Origin: Paenibacillus pinistramenti
GTDB lineage: Bacteria; Bacillota; Bacilli; Paenibacillales; Paenibacillaceae
Length of the DNA stretch: 64,000 nucleotides
Direction of reading: 5' to 3'
Assembly: GCF_005869875.1 (NCBI RefSeq)
Contig: NZ_VAWG01000001.1
Location: forward strand, 496,001-560,000
Part shown: piece after piece, positions 1 through 9,098 of the stretch
How positions within the stretch are numbered: the stretch's first letter is position 1
Layout of the letters: each line of letters begins with the position of its first letter
Translations under genes and position numbers: made by a program
The notes under the pieces: generated by a model
What the model was told of the DNA's origin: nothing
Databases searched by the model: none
What the model saw: only the letters and a program-made list of their open reading frames with translations

Positions 1-247
1 CATACTCCAGAAGCTCCTGGTTTAAGCCGGCAGCCGCATTGTCGCGGACCACGCTTTCCTGCCTGTCGATCGGCCAGTATTTGGCCACATCGTGCAGAAG
101 CGCCGCCAGATCAGCCTTGACCGGATCAGCGCCGTAGCGCTCCGCCAGCTCCACAGCCGATGCCATAACGCCTTCCGTATGCTTCCAGCGCTTCTCGGGC
201 ATCTGACCGGACACCGCTTTGATCAGTTCATCACGGGTGTATGTCAT
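1..247 (-). CDS. yqeK: YqeK-like HD-domain phosphohydrolase (partial, 3' end outside window)
   Basis: The 5' part of a minus-strand gene starts at an ATG (245-247) and runs off the left edge after about 82 codons. The visible protein has the HD-superfamily pattern: His23 in KHTEGV and His52-Asp53 in LLHDVAK. The family hydrolyses bis(5'-nucleosyl) tetraphosphates (Ap4A). The start overlaps the end of nadD by 17 bp, the arrangement of the conserved Bacillales nadD-yqeK pair, so the two are very probably translated from one mRNA. Assignment rests on the HD motif plus gene order; only the N-terminal half is visible. Confidence 0.85.
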   Translation of the reverse strand, partial: MTYTRDELIKAVSGQMPEKRWKHTEGVMASAVELAERYGADPVKADLAALLHDVAKYWPIDRQESVVRDNAAAGLNQELLEY

Positions 248-839
248 AAGCTCCGCTCCTTATCATGAGTTCATAGACCGAATCCGGAACCAAATAGCGG
301 ATGGACTGGCCTTTCTTCAGCCTGCTCCGGATCAGACTGGACGAAATGTCCACCAGCGGCATTTCCGCCAGGACAACTCCGCTCTGGATAAAGTCAGGCA
401 GCGAATCCAGCTCCAGCATGCTTCCCGGGCGCTGCAGGCCTATAAAGGTAATCATTTCAACCAGCTCATCAATGCCTTCCCATTTCGGCAGATAGTTCAC
501 CATGTCGGCGCCGATAATAAAATAAAAATCGATCTCCGGGTGCTCCGCACGCAGCTCTTTAATCGTATCAACGGTATAGGATATTCCGCCTCTGCGCAGC
601 TCGATGTCCAGCGGCAGAAAGGCCGGATTACTCGCTATTGCCGCTTTAACCAGCTCAAGCCGCTGCTCACCGCTGACCCCTGCTTTGGCTTTGTGAGGGG
701 GCAGGTGCGAAGGCATGAACCATACCTCTTCGAGGCCGTATTGATCCCTGGCCGCCTCCGCTGCAAGCAGATGCCCGGTATGAATAGGATCAAAAGCGCC
801 GCCCATGATGCCTACTTTCTTTCTGGCCGTCATTGCCAT
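231..839 (-). CDS. nadD: Nicotinate-nucleotide adenylyltransferase
   Basis: A 202-residue protein of normal family length that transfers AMP to nicotinate mononucleotide to give deamido-NAD, in cytoplasmic NAD synthesis. The nucleotidyltransferase signature GGAFDPIHTGH is at residues 13-23, with the H-x-G-H catalytic pair at 20-23, and the second motif ISSSLIR lies near residue 168. The ATG at 837-839 follows an AAAGGT ribosome site; a second ATG two codons later is also possible. It sits between yhbY (15 bp upstream) and yqeK (overlapping downstream), as in B. subtilis. Confidence 0.96.
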   Translation of the reverse strand: MAMTARKKVGIMGGAFDPIHTGHLLAAEAARDQYGLEEVWFMPSHLPPHKAKAGVSGEQRLELVKAAIASNPAFLPLDIELRRGGISYTVDTIKELRAEHPEIDFYFIIGADMVNYLPKWEGIDELVEMITFIGLQRPGSMLELDSLPDFIQSGVVLAEMPLVDISSSLIRSRLKKGQSIRYLVPDSVYELMIRSGAYDIHP

Positions 840-853
840 CAGCTACCTTTCCG

Positions 854-1156
854 TTATTTCGGCAGCTCGATCTGTTTGTATTCCCTGGACTCTTTATAGA
901 GTACAATCGTTCTGCCAATCGTCTGTACCAGCTCTGCTCCTGAGCCTTCCGCAAGCTCCTCGGCAATCTCCTTCGGATCTTCCAGGCAGTTGTTCAGCAC
1001 GGAGACCTTGATCAGCTCTCTGCGTTCAAGCGCTTCTTCAATATTTTTAATGACGCCTTCGTTAGTGCCGCCCTTCCCTACTTGAAAGATAGGATCCAAA
1101 TGATGCGCCTGGGCGCGTAGAAAACGTTTCTGTTTACCTGTCAACATGTATTTCAT
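854..1156 (-). CDS. yhbY: YhbY/YqeI-type CRM-domain RNA-binding protein
   Basis: A 100-residue protein consisting of a single CRM domain, with the GxxG-type loop GKGG at residues 27-30 and the basic start LTGKQKRFLR. Members bind RNA and associate with the large ribosomal subunit or its precursors. It lies 32 bp downstream of aroE and 15 bp upstream of nadD in a conserved Bacillales string, next to another ribosome-assembly gene (yqeH). Length and domain content are normal. Confidence 0.93.
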   Translation of the reverse strand: MKYMLTGKQKRFLRAQAHHLDPIFQVGKGGTNEGVIKNIEEALERRELIKVSVLNNCLEDPKEIAEELAEGSGAELVQTIGRTIVLYKESREYKQIELPK

Positions 1157-1188
1157 TGCTCCATTCTCATTTTAAAATACTGCCTCTA

Positions 1189-2067
1189 TTATACCCCAAA
1201 AGCAGCCAAAACTGCTTGTCTCATCGTTTCAGCCGGAGCCTGGCGCCCCGTCCAGAATTCAAAAGCATAGGCCCCCTGATAGACAAACATGCCCAGTCCG
1301 CCGTGAATCCGGCAGTTCCTGGCTTCCGCTTCCTGCAGCAGACGGGTCTTGAGCGGGTTGTAGATCAGATCGCTGACCACGATTCCTTCCGGAATAAGGG
1401 ACGCATCAAGCGGCGATGCACCGCTGTCCGGAAACATGCCGACCGAAGTCGTGTTGATGATAATATCCGCTTTGGCCGCAGATACTCTCAACGATTCCGA
1501 ATCCGTTCCGCACGCGGTGATCTTTCCAAGCCCGGCCCACTCCTGGGCCAGCTTGTGTGCATTTTCCAGCGTACGATTGGCAATGATGACTTCAGCCGGC
1601 TTCTCTTTAAGAAGCGCATGAACAATGCCGCGCGCTGCTCCGCCTGCGCCAAGCACAAGAACCCTCGACCCGGATAAATCCGGCACGGCTTCTTCTTTAA
1701 GAGACCGGATGTAACCGATGCCGTCCGTATTATAGCCGGTAAGAAATCCCCCGTCATTCACGATGGTATTGACCGCCCCTACCGCTTTGGCATCAGCATC
1801 AATGGCATCCAGGCAGGCCATCACATTCACTTTGTGCGGCACGGTAACATTTACTCCCCGGAAGCCTAGAGCCCGGATGCCTTCAACAGCAGCCTCCAGA
1901 TTCTCCCCTTTAACGTGCAGCGGCACATAAGACCCGGCTAGTCCAAACTCCTGCATGGCCGCATTGTGCATGACCGGAGATTTGCTCTGCCGGATCGGAT
2001 CGCCCATAACGCCTAGCAGAAGCTGTTCGCCTTCCAGCGGGCGGCTTGAACCGTTTTCTTTTCCCAT
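1189..2067 (-). CDS. aroE: Shikimate dehydrogenase (NADP+)
   Basis: A 292-residue enzyme reducing 3-dehydroshikimate to shikimate in the chorismate pathway. The N-terminal substrate domain has the SKSPVMHN motif near residues 28-35 and the NTDGIGY motif near 115. The Rossmann nucleotide-binding loop is GAGGAARG near 141-148. The length is slightly above the usual 270-290. It is embedded between yqeH (29 bp upstream) and yhbY in the same order as in B. subtilis, where aroE is likewise separate from the other aro genes. Confidence 0.96.
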   Translation of the reverse strand: MGKENGSSRPLEGEQLLLGVMGDPIRQSKSPVMHNAAMQEFGLAGSYVPLHVKGENLEAAVEGIRALGFRGVNVTVPHKVNVMACLDAIDADAKAVGAVNTIVNDGGFLTGYNTDGIGYIRSLKEEAVPDLSGSRVLVLGAGGAARGIVHALLKEKPAEVIIANRTLENAHKLAQEWAGLGKITACGTDSESLRVSAAKADIIINTTSVGMFPDSGASPLDASLIPEGIVVSDLIYNPLKTRLLQEAEARNCRIHGGLGMFVYQGAYAFEFWTGRQAPAETMRQAVLAAFGV

Positions 2068-2096
2068 ATTCCGATATTCTCCCTCCGGCTTTGCCC

Positions 2097-3233
2097 TTAG
2101 ATCAAAGAATCCCGTACCATCACTCTTATGCCTTTCGGAGCATGCACCGCCACTACTGACCCCTGATCGCTGTTGATCTTCACCCAGCCAAGTCCCGAAA
2201 TAAAGACATCGGACTGGGAGCCCTTGGCAATACGGAACTCATGTCTTGTCCAAGCCGGCAGCTTCTCCAGATTCTCTTTGCTTGGCGGAGAGAGGAGCTC
2301 TCCGGCGTGATTCGCAAACAGCTCGTCCGCGCGTTCCAATTTCGTCCGGTGGATCGGCACACCACTGCTGACAAAGCAGGTAAAGGAATGATGATGGCCT
2401 GTTCCCTGAATGAAATCAAATCTGGCAAAACCGCCAAGGAACAGCGTTTGGCCCTCATTCAGCTGATAAACCGCCGGTTTGAGCGCTTTTTCAGGCAGCA
2501 GAACGCCCAGATCGCGCGTATCCACGATTTCAGTATAGCGGGACGGATACATAATTCCCGGAGTATCCACGATAAACTTGCCGTCGTCGAGCGGAATGTT
2601 GACCATATCAAGCGTCGTACCCGGATAGCGGGAAGTCGTCAGCTCCTGCTCGAGATCGCTGTAATCCCGGATCAGGCGGTTGATCAGCGTGGATTTTCCG
2701 ACATTGGTAGCCCCGACGACATACACGTCCCGGTCGCCGCGGTGCCGTCCGACAGCCTCCAGCAGGCGGTCAAAGCCGTCGCTGCGCTTCGCGCTGCACA
2801 GGACAATATCCACCGTTTTAAGCCCGGCATCTTTAGCCTGTTTCTGCACCCAGTTGCGGATTTTGTTCCAGTTCGTGACCTTTGGAAGCAGGTCCGTTTT
2901 ATTTACCGCAAGCAGCACAGGATTATTGCCGATAAAGCGCTGCAGGCCGCTGATTACACTGCCCTGGAAGTCAAAAAGATCTACAATATGAATCACTAGC
3001 GCATTCTTTGTGCCGATCTGGCCAAGCAGACGCAAAAATTCATCCTGATCCGGCGTTACGGACGAGGATTCGTTATAATTCTTGATCCGGAAGCATCTCT
3101 GACAGATGACCGGCTCATTCTGCAGAGCCTTCTCCGGCACGTAGCCGGGCTTGACGGTATCTGTAGTCTGCAGAGGAATCCCGCAGCCGCTGCAGCGCGG
3201 CTGGGAGGCTGTTTCTCTAGTAGATGTAGTCAT
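2097..3233 (-). CDS. yqeH: Ribosome biogenesis GTPase YqeH
   Basis: A 378-residue circularly permuted GTPase needed for 30S subunit assembly. An N-terminal zinc finger uses CSGC near residues 15-18 and CQRC near 41-44. The G motifs then appear in permuted order: NKTDLL (G4), CSAKRSDG (G5), GATNVGKST (G1) and DTPGIMY (G3). The C-terminal region fits the family's RNA-binding part. Its ATG overlaps the yqeG stop codon by four bases (ATGA), indicating translational coupling. Confidence 0.96.
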   Translation of the reverse strand: MTTSTRETASQPRCSGCGIPLQTTDTVKPGYVPEKALQNEPVICQRCFRIKNYNESSSVTPDQDEFLRLLGQIGTKNALVIHIVDLFDFQGSVISGLQRFIGNNPVLLAVNKTDLLPKVTNWNKIRNWVQKQAKDAGLKTVDIVLCSAKRSDGFDRLLEAVGRHRGDRDVYVVGATNVGKSTLINRLIRDYSDLEQELTTSRYPGTTLDMVNIPLDDGKFIVDTPGIMYPSRYTEIVDTRDLGVLLPEKALKPAVYQLNEGQTLFLGGFARFDFIQGTGHHHSFTCFVSSGVPIHRTKLERADELFANHAGELLSPPSKENLEKLPAWTRHEFRIAKGSQSDVFISGLGWVKINSDQGSVVAVHAPKGIRVMVRDSLI

Positions 3234-3757
3234 TTCTTCTTATCCTCCTCAAGCCAAAGTCCGGCCTTATGAAGCCGCCCCTTGACGTATCGCTCAAGTC
3301 TGCGGTTAATCCGCGTTCCAATTCCCTCATCAGCAACCGAAATCGGCAGCACAAGCACAGTAAACAACCCCAGGCGGTTCCCGCCCAATACATCGGTCAT
3401 CAGCTGATCGCCTATGACGATGGTTTCCTGAGGTCGCAGTTTCATCATATTCATGGCTCGTTTAAACGGGGCATTGGAAGGCTTGCGGGCCTGGTGAACG
3501 AATTGGATATTTAAAGGAGTCGCAAACGCAGACACCCTGTTCATGGAGTTATTCGAGACGATAATCAGCTCAAAGCCGCATCTCTTAACCTGTTCAAACC
3601 ATGCTGCGAGTTTTGGATTCGATAACGGATCCTTGGCTCCGACCAGCGTATTGTCCAAATCCGTAATGATTCCTCTGTAGCCTTTGGCGTACAGATCCTC
3701 CAGATCGATGTCAAACACCGTATCCACCCGTAATTTGGGCATAAATTTCTCAAACAA
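3230..3757 (-). CDS. yqeG: YqeG-family HAD (class IIIA) phosphatase
   Basis: A HAD-superfamily protein of about 175 residues with the nucleophile motif DLDNTLV, the SNNS motif and the GDQLMTDVLGGNR metal site. It is the first gene of the yqeG-yqeH-aroE-yhbY-nadD-yqeK run. I place the start at a TTG (3755-3757), six bases after a GAGGTG ribosome site, giving MFEKFMPK; a longer frame opens at another TTG at 3784 but has no ribosome site. The physiological substrate of the family is not firmly known. Confidence 0.9.
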   Translation of the reverse strand: MFEKFMPKLRVDTVFDIDLEDLYAKGYRGIITDLDNTLVGAKDPLSNPKLAAWFEQVKRCGFELIIVSNNSMNRVSAFATPLNIQFVHQARKPSNAPFKRAMNMMKLRPQETIVIGDQLMTDVLGGNRLGLFTVLVLPISVADEGIGTRINRRLERYVKGRLHKAGLWLEEDKKK

Positions 3758-3902
3758 TGACGTCACCTCGGTTTCATAGGACAAACTATACCATAATCTT
3801 CAATTATAGCAAGTCTGACAGGCTTTAAACAGCACGAAATCAGGCAGGCCGGCCATAAAAAATTCCCTTACAAAGTTCCCTCATTAAATCCCGGAAATCG
3901 CC

Positions 3903-3972
3903 GGCAAATTACTGGGAAATTATTGTGGAAGTACTGGCAAAATACTGGGGAAGTACTGGCAAAGTGCCGGGA
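3903..3972. repeat. Imperfect 10-12 bp tandem repeat (AAxTACTGG units)
   Basis: About six degenerate copies of an AAATACTGGG-like unit follow one another in the convergence-free gap between yqeG and the transglutaminase gene terminator. No open frame or known element matches. It belongs to the set of short tandem arrays found at gene borders in this window. Confidence 0.6.
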
Positions 3973-3984
3973 GCTTCGCATCCT

Positions 3985-4040
3985 GAAAAAAAGAAACGGA
4001 AGCCGCCCAGCCGCCAAGCGGCCGAACCGGCATCCGTTTA
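3985..4040 (-). terminator. Intrinsic terminator after the transglutaminase gene
   Basis: Read on the minus strand, a long GC-rich hairpin with AAACGGA paired to TCCGTTT is followed by a run of seven T. It lies about 25 bp past the stop codon of the operon's last gene. Confidence 0.7.
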
Positions 4041-4063
4041 TGAGTCTTGCTGCAGTCTCAAGA

Positions 4064-6418
4064 TCAGCCGGATGAATGGGTATCCTTCTGCTCCTTATGA
4101 CTGTTTCGCTTATTTTGCTTATTATGCCTGCCTCGCTTGTTTTGCTTGTTTTGCTTGTTGCTGCGCAGGAAACTTTTAAGCTCCCGGGATAAACGTACGG
4201 TTTCGCGCCAGTCCTCCCCGCCGATCGAATCGGCGCTGTATTTAGCCTGCTCGAACTGCCTGAGCAACGGCTGCAAATGCTCCGCGGCTTGCGGCTGTTC
4301 CCGCTCCCAGCGGAGAACGGCTTCCCTTATCGTCTCATGATCGGCCCTGTCATACCCCTGGCGTCTCATCAGGCTCTGCCAGCGCCGCGCCTCGGAGACG
4401 ACCTTCTCCGCATTGGACAGGCGGTGACCGTGTCTGATCCGCAGCAGGCCGAAGTATAACGCGGTACGATTTCTCCAGACAGTGAAGCCGGCCCAGAGCA
4501 GAACGACTGCCGCCAGCCCCCAGCCGATCAGGGAAACGGGAATCGGAGTGCCGGAATCACCGGCAGGCTGCTGCTCAGGCTGAACGTTCTCCTCCTGCTG
4601 CTCCGGCTGCTGCTCCTCTTCAGGCTCGTCAGCCTGGGTCTGAGGCACGGAGTTCTCCGGCAAGGAGAAGCCCGGCGTCGCTTCTACCGGAACCCAGCCA
4701 TAAGTTTCCCCCAAATAGACTTCAGCCCAGGAATGGGCATCAGCATTGGTTACGATATAGGTTTCAAGCGGTTGATCAGGATCCAGCGATTTGGCCGCCG
4801 CCTCCGGGGATGAGCTTATCTGGCCCGGCGCGTAGCCTTTAACCCAGCGGGCGGGAATATCCAGCGAACGGGCCATCATGACAAGGGCGGTTGAAAAATA
4901 ATCGCAGTACCCTTCCTTGATCTCGAAGAGGAAGCTGCCGACGAAATCCTTGGACTGTTTCCGGGTCAGGTCCGGACTATTCGTATAAGTGAAATTAGAA
5001 CGCAAATAATCTCTTAGAAGCTTGACTTTACCGTACGGCGTACTGCTTGAAACTGTCACCTGCTCCGCCAGCTCTTTGACGCTCTCCGGGAAGGATGACG
5101 GCATTTGGAGGTAGGAATTTGCCTCATCTATGTTTGTTCCGTACAGCTCCTCGAAGGTAGCGTTATCCAGTTCATCCTCAGAGATGTCGGGCACTTCAGA
5201 AACGACCGTGTACGCTTTCGGATAGCTGCTGCCGGCTTTAGTTCCGCCTGCGAATCCTCCCCAGTTCATCGTTGACCGCTTGTAGTCCCAGATCAGTCTG
5301 GGTCTGCGGCTGCTGCTTCCCGCAGCTATAGGAATATCGACTCTTGAGATGGAGTAAGCGCCAAACAGCACCGGGTAATTGTCCTGACTCTGCATCGTAA
5401 TCTGCTGGGTCACTTCCTTGGTCGCCATGGAACCCAGCTGGGGGTTATCCAAGCTTTCACCATTTCCGACGGACTGCGGTCCTGATGTGTCCCTGGCATC
5501 GTCGATCCAGCCGGTTCCCGTATAGTATTCGCGCGTCTCCCCGCGCCAATATGAACGGGAATTGGTCACCACCGTCATGACGGGGCTGTTATCAAATTGA
5601 AAGCCTCCGCCCAGCTTGCTGTCATCCCGGCTGTAGCCTGAGGTTGTTCCGGAGGAGCCAATGCCGGTTTGACCGGAACCGCTTCCTGAGGAGCTTCCTC
5701 CGTTATTGGAAGAGTCCCCGCCATACCAGCTGTCCTTGATGATCGTATAGGGATCGTCAAGCACGGGGCTGATCTTCGGCATGCTGACCCCGATCCACAT
5801 AACGGCGGCAAACACGATCGTAATATTCGCCAGGATGCGCAGCGGCCTTCTTCTCAAGGCTGTCCAGCCCTTGGGATGGTTCAGCTCCATACGGCGGAAG
5901 TGATGGCTGACCAGCCAGGCCATACCGGCAAATACGGACCAGGCCGTTTCTGTCCACAAGGAATAAGGAGTAAAGGAATCCAGGATGGTAAATGCCACAA
6001 TATTAAGTCCAAGAAAAAGCAGAATCCGGCTGCGGCGGTCCACCACCCGCACCGCCAGCTCAAACAGAGCCCAGGAGGCGACCGAGAACCATAAATAAGG
6101 AGATAACTGCTCGCCGGTGAGCCGGATTTTATCGCTGAGCGCAAGATAAGCGTAAGAGACTCCAAACAGCTTATAAATGCCTAATACGCGGATATGGATG
6201 ATAATGATCAGACCAAGCTTAACCAGCCAGCGGATCACGGACCCGACAGGCAGAAATTCTGCTGCTGCAGTCGCAATAAGGGTATAAAGAACAAGATGCG
6301 AGGTCTGGTTCAGCCAGACAGGCTCTGTGAAGCGGTACCACTCGCAGGCCAGAATAAAAACCCAAACCACCGAAGCCAGATAATACCAGTTCCGTGATAA
6401 TCTGCGCAGCGTGCTCAT
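4064..6418 (-). CDS. TgpA-like transglutaminase-domain membrane protein
   Basis: A 784-residue membrane protein. The first ~230 residues form several membrane helices of the DUF3488/TgpA type, followed by a Ser/Gly-rich extracytoplasmic stretch. The transglutaminase core at roughly residues 490-600 has the triad Cys in GYCDYFSTA, His in DAHSWAEVY and Asp/Glu in the WVPVEATPGF region. A further helix near 640 leads to a cytoplasmic tail (DUF4129-like) ending in Asn/Lys/Gln repeats. It is last in a moxR-DUF58-transglutaminase operon, overlapping the DUF58 stop by four bases. This trio is widespread (yeaC-yeaD-yebA in B. subtilis), but the substrate is not established. Confidence 0.88.
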   Translation of the reverse strand: MSTLRRLSRNWYYLASVVWVFILACEWYRFTEPVWLNQTSHLVLYTLIATAAAEFLPVGSVIRWLVKLGLIIIIHIRVLGIYKLFGVSYAYLALSDKIRLTGEQLSPYLWFSVASWALFELAVRVVDRRSRILLFLGLNIVAFTILDSFTPYSLWTETAWSVFAGMAWLVSHHFRRMELNHPKGWTALRRRPLRILANITIVFAAVMWIGVSMPKISPVLDDPYTIIKDSWYGGDSSNNGGSSSGSGSGQTGIGSSGTTSGYSRDDSKLGGGFQFDNSPVMTVVTNSRSYWRGETREYYTGTGWIDDARDTSGPQSVGNGESLDNPQLGSMATKEVTQQITMQSQDNYPVLFGAYSISRVDIPIAAGSSSRRPRLIWDYKRSTMNWGGFAGGTKAGSSYPKAYTVVSEVPDISEDELDNATFEELYGTNIDEANSYLQMPSSFPESVKELAEQVTVSSSTPYGKVKLLRDYLRSNFTYTNSPDLTRKQSKDFVGSFLFEIKEGYCDYFSTALVMMARSLDIPARWVKGYAPGQISSSPEAAAKSLDPDQPLETYIVTNADAHSWAEVYLGETYGWVPVEATPGFSLPENSVPQTQADEPEEEQQPEQQEENVQPEQQPAGDSGTPIPVSLIGWGLAAVVLLWAGFTVWRNRTALYFGLLRIRHGHRLSNAEKVVSEARRWQSLMRRQGYDRADHETIREAVLRWEREQPQAAEHLQPLLRQFEQAKYSADSIGGEDWRETVRLSRELKSFLRSNKQNKQNKRGRHNKQNKRNSHKEQKDTHSSG
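4098..4163. repeat. Coding tandem repeat in transglutaminase C-terminus
   Basis: Repeats of about 10 bp (GCTTGTTTTG on the plus strand) encode iterated Asn-Lys-Gln tripeptides in the final 25 residues of the transglutaminase protein. The basic tail looks like a repeat-expanded terminus and not a folded domain. Confidence 0.6.
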
Positions 6419-7854
6419 AGGCGGGCACCTCCAATCGCCGCCGGCAGCTCTTCAAGCGATCTTACATAAGAGCCTTGGATTCCTGAATAACCCCAAGAGG
6501 AATAGGATGGAAAGGCGGCTGCAAGCCCGGGCCCTGACCCGTATCCAGACCCGAATCCAGAGCCGATTCCAGGCCCGATTCCAGCCCCGGATCCAGCTCC
6601 AAGCCCAGACCCAGACCCGCGTCCCGGCACTGGCCCAGGCTCTGAGCGGCTCCCTATCTGAATGTGGTAGAAAGGCAGCTGTCGCTGGCGGGCAAAATGA
6701 ATCAGCTCTGAAGCAGCTTCCATCCGCTTGGAGCTTATATAAACCAAAAGCGAACCGCGCCGGAACTGATGGGCTTGGGATTCCAGATAGGAATGCCCGT
6801 CAGCCTCCCCTTCGGGCATGAGATCTACTAAATGATGAAGCATTTCCTGACGATGGTACGGTCCTGGGACCGGGGGAAAAACAGCCGGGCGCGCCCCCAG
6901 GGTGCACAGTCCCATGCTGATCCGGTTTCTGGCCCCGTAATCCAGCAGGGAGGCGGCTGTCGAGACGGCAAGCTCAAACTGCTCAAGCTTCGGATAGCTG
7001 TCCTTGGCCGCGTCAAGCACCAGCATGGTCTTCGGCATCGCTTCATGCTCGAATTCCTTGGATTTCAAGCTGCCGGTTTTGGCAGTGGCATTCCAGTGGA
7101 TGCGCGTGATCCGGTCGCCCGGCACGTAATCGCGGACTCCGCTGGTCTGCGTCGTTTCCCTGCGGGAAAGAGCATGATCCTCCGGACCGGCCAGGCGGTG
7201 GCCGCGTTCAAAGAGCTGCCATCTCGGAATAAATACAGTTCTGGGTAGAACCTGAAAGCTTCCCGGAATGGAGATCGTCCGTTTATGCTCTACAAGGCCA
7301 AAGATATCTTCATAAACGAGCTCTGTAGCGGCGAAGGAATAAGTGCCTCTTTCAAGCGGCGGCGTCTGGTAAGACAGTTCTCCTCCGGAACGGACATTCG
7401 GCACAACACTTTCCTCAAATGACCAGGATTCGCCGCTGTGGCGGACCAGCACCTCGCGGACAATCACATACGGGACCGGCAGAAACCGGGGAGGCTCCAT
7501 GCGAAACTGGATACGGACCTGATTGCCGGCCTGAAGAGGCTCCCGCTCCTCCTTGACGGACAAGGACCTGTATCCCCGGGTTTTGAGCCGGGTGCCAAGC
7601 AGGCTGATAAACCAGTACAAGGCGAGCAGCGATACCATGACAAACAGCATGATGGAGGTTTTACCGCCCTGAAACAGCATATAGAACAAGCACGCCGCCC
7701 ATATTAAAGCAAACAGCTTGACGCCGAAAAATGTACGTTCCCTCTTGTTACGTCTCTTCTGGTTTCGTTCGTTCTGGTTACGTCTCTTCTTGTTTCGTTC
7801 GTTCTGGTTACGTTCCCTCTTCCGGAAACTCAGCTTGAAACGGGCCATAGGCAT
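6415..7854 (-). CDS. DUF58-domain membrane protein (YeaD-like)
   Basis: A 479-residue protein with two N-terminal membrane helices (about residues 45-85) and a DUF58/von Willebrand-A-like core containing the GDRITRIHWNATAKTG signature near 225-245. It overlaps the transglutaminase start by four bases and begins directly after the moxR stop (TAAATG). Two parts look unlike the family. A basic N-terminal segment is built from a 10-residue repeat (RNQNER units), and a Gly/Ser/Pro-rich insertion lies near residues 405-440; both are encoded by DNA tandem repeats. MoxR-type ATPases are thought to act on such partners, but the role is not defined here. Confidence 0.88.
   Translation of the reverse strand: MPMARFKLSFRKRERNQNERNKKRRNQNERNQKRRNKRERTFFGVKLFALIWAACLFYMLFQGGKTSIMLFVMVSLLALYWFISLLGTRLKTRGYRSLSVKEEREPLQAGNQVRIQFRMEPPRFLPVPYVIVREVLVRHSGESWSFEESVVPNVRSGGELSYQTPPLERGTYSFAATELVYEDIFGLVEHKRTISIPGSFQVLPRTVFIPRWQLFERGHRLAGPEDHALSRRETTQTSGVRDYVPGDRITRIHWNATAKTGSLKSKEFEHEAMPKTMLVLDAAKDSYPKLEQFELAVSTAASLLDYGARNRISMGLCTLGARPAVFPPVPGPYHRQEMLHHLVDLMPEGEADGHSYLESQAHQFRRGSLLVYISSKRMEAASELIHFARQRQLPFYHIQIGSRSEPGPVPGRGSGSGLGAGSGAGIGPGIGSGFGSGYGSGPGLAAAFPSYSSWGYSGIQGSYVRSLEELPAAIGGARL
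6524..6624. repeat. Coding repeat: Gly/Ser-rich insertion in DUF58 protein
   Basis: Iterated CCAGAxCC / CCCGATT-like hexamer units encode alternating Gly-Ser, Gly-Ala and Gly-Pro pairs close to the C-terminus of the DUF58 protein. Such low-complexity DNA is prone to slippage. Confidence 0.65.
7747..7823. repeat. 30-bp tandem repeat in the 5' end of the DUF58 gene
   Basis: Two 30-bp copies (7747-7776 and 7777-7806) differ at a single base, and a truncated third copy follows. They encode the 10-residue basic repeat at the N-terminus of the DUF58 protein. The unit length is a multiple of three, so changes in copy number would keep the frame. Confidence 0.85.
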
Positions 7855-8811
7855 TTATCGCCCCACAGACACAGGAACCTGGATCCGTTCCAATATGGAA
7901 CGGAGGACCGATCCCGCATGTTGGCTGGACGGCTTGGTATCCGGCCGCAGCAGCATCCGGTGGCCGAGCACATAAGGCGCAAGAATCTTGATATCATCCG
8001 GAAGCACAAAATCGCGGCCGTCCAGATAAGCGAAAGCTTTTACCGCAGCCGTAAAGGCCAGTGAAGCGCGGGGACTTGCGCCAAGCAGAACGGCTCCATG
8101 CTGTCTGGTGCTCCGGACAATTTCCAGCAGATACCCGGTCACCGTCTCACTGATATGCACATGGCGGACTTCCTCCTGAAGCTGGCCGATCCGGTACATA
8201 TCCGTAACGGGGGCTAATGTGTCTGCCGGCTGCCCGGCCTGCTGGGACAGGATCATTTTCTTCTCCGTATCGGCATCCGGATAACCCATTGCAATCTTGA
8301 TCATAAAGCGGTCAAGCTGAGCCTCGGGGAGCATGTAAGTGCCTTCAAAGTCAATCGGATTCTGGGTTGCACACAGCATAAAAGGCTGCGGAAGCGGGTG
8401 AGTGACTCCATCGACGGTCACGCTCCGTTCCTCCATTACCTCCAGCAGTGCCGACTGGGTTTTGGTCGTGGCCCGGTTGATCTCATCAGCCAGCAGAATA
8501 TTCGCCATCACAGGACCGGCCCGGAATACAAATTTCTGTTCATGCGGGTGGTAAATAGAAACCCCTGTAATATCGCTCGGCAGAATATCCGGGTTGCACT
8601 GAATCCGGCGGTATTCCCCGTTCATGGATTTGGCCAAAGCCTTAATGAGCTGGGTTTTGCCTGTTCCGGGTACATCTTCAATAAGCACATGACCGCCTGC
8701 AAGCAGAGCGGTGAGCAGAAGTTTGATTTCAAACGATTTCCCCAGGATGCAGGATTCCAAATTGGTTCGAACAGCAGATATAACAGCTATTGATTCGGCA
8801 TTTAAGGGCAT
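7855..8811 (-). CDS. MoxR-family AAA+ ATPase
   Basis: A 318-residue AAA_3/MoxR ATPase. Walker A is EDVPGTGKTQ near residues 43-52, Walker B is LLADEINRA near 106-114, and the sensor region CATQNPIDFEGTY follows near 147-159. It is the first gene of the operon with the DUF58 and transglutaminase genes, the usual MoxR context, and is probably a chaperone-like ATPase for the membrane or secreted partner. Its TAA is immediately followed by the DUF58 ATG. Length and motifs are complete. Confidence 0.93.
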   Translation of the reverse strand: MPLNAESIAVISAVRTNLESCILGKSFEIKLLLTALLAGGHVLIEDVPGTGKTQLIKALAKSMNGEYRRIQCNPDILPSDITGVSIYHPHEQKFVFRAGPVMANILLADEINRATTKTQSALLEVMEERSVTVDGVTHPLPQPFMLCATQNPIDFEGTYMLPEAQLDRFMIKIAMGYPDADTEKKMILSQQAGQPADTLAPVTDMYRIGQLQEEVRHVHISETVTGYLLEIVRSTRQHGAVLLGASPRASLAFTAAVKAFAYLDGRDFVLPDDIKILAPYVLGHRMLLRPDTKPSSQHAGSVLRSILERIQVPVSVGR

Positions 8812-9028
8812 ATCCTAAGCCTCCTAGAGCATCATCAGATTTAATAAAAGCAAATGCAATAATGACTTATCAATCAAAAAGCGGTTCCTTTCATTATTGT
8901 ACATGATAAAGCGGCAGGAAGTACATGACATCCGAGGTTTTCAGTTGTCACTTAATGCCATTAAATTACATAAAGCCGCAGCCGAGCCCAAGAAACAGAT
9001 CTATAAGCAGCAGACATATTACGCGCAC

Positions 9029-9066
9029 AAAAAAACAGGCGGACACCGCAACCGGTACCTGCCTGC
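9029..9066 (-). terminator. Intrinsic terminator after spoVAE
   Basis: On the minus strand CAGGC-GG-TACCG pairs with CGGTG-CC-GCCTG and is followed by seven T, about 35 bp beyond the spoVAE stop. The rest of the 8812-9098 gap shows no gene. Confidence 0.8.
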
Positions 9067-9098
9067 CTTGGAAAACAACCCGTTTCTGCTTGCCCTGC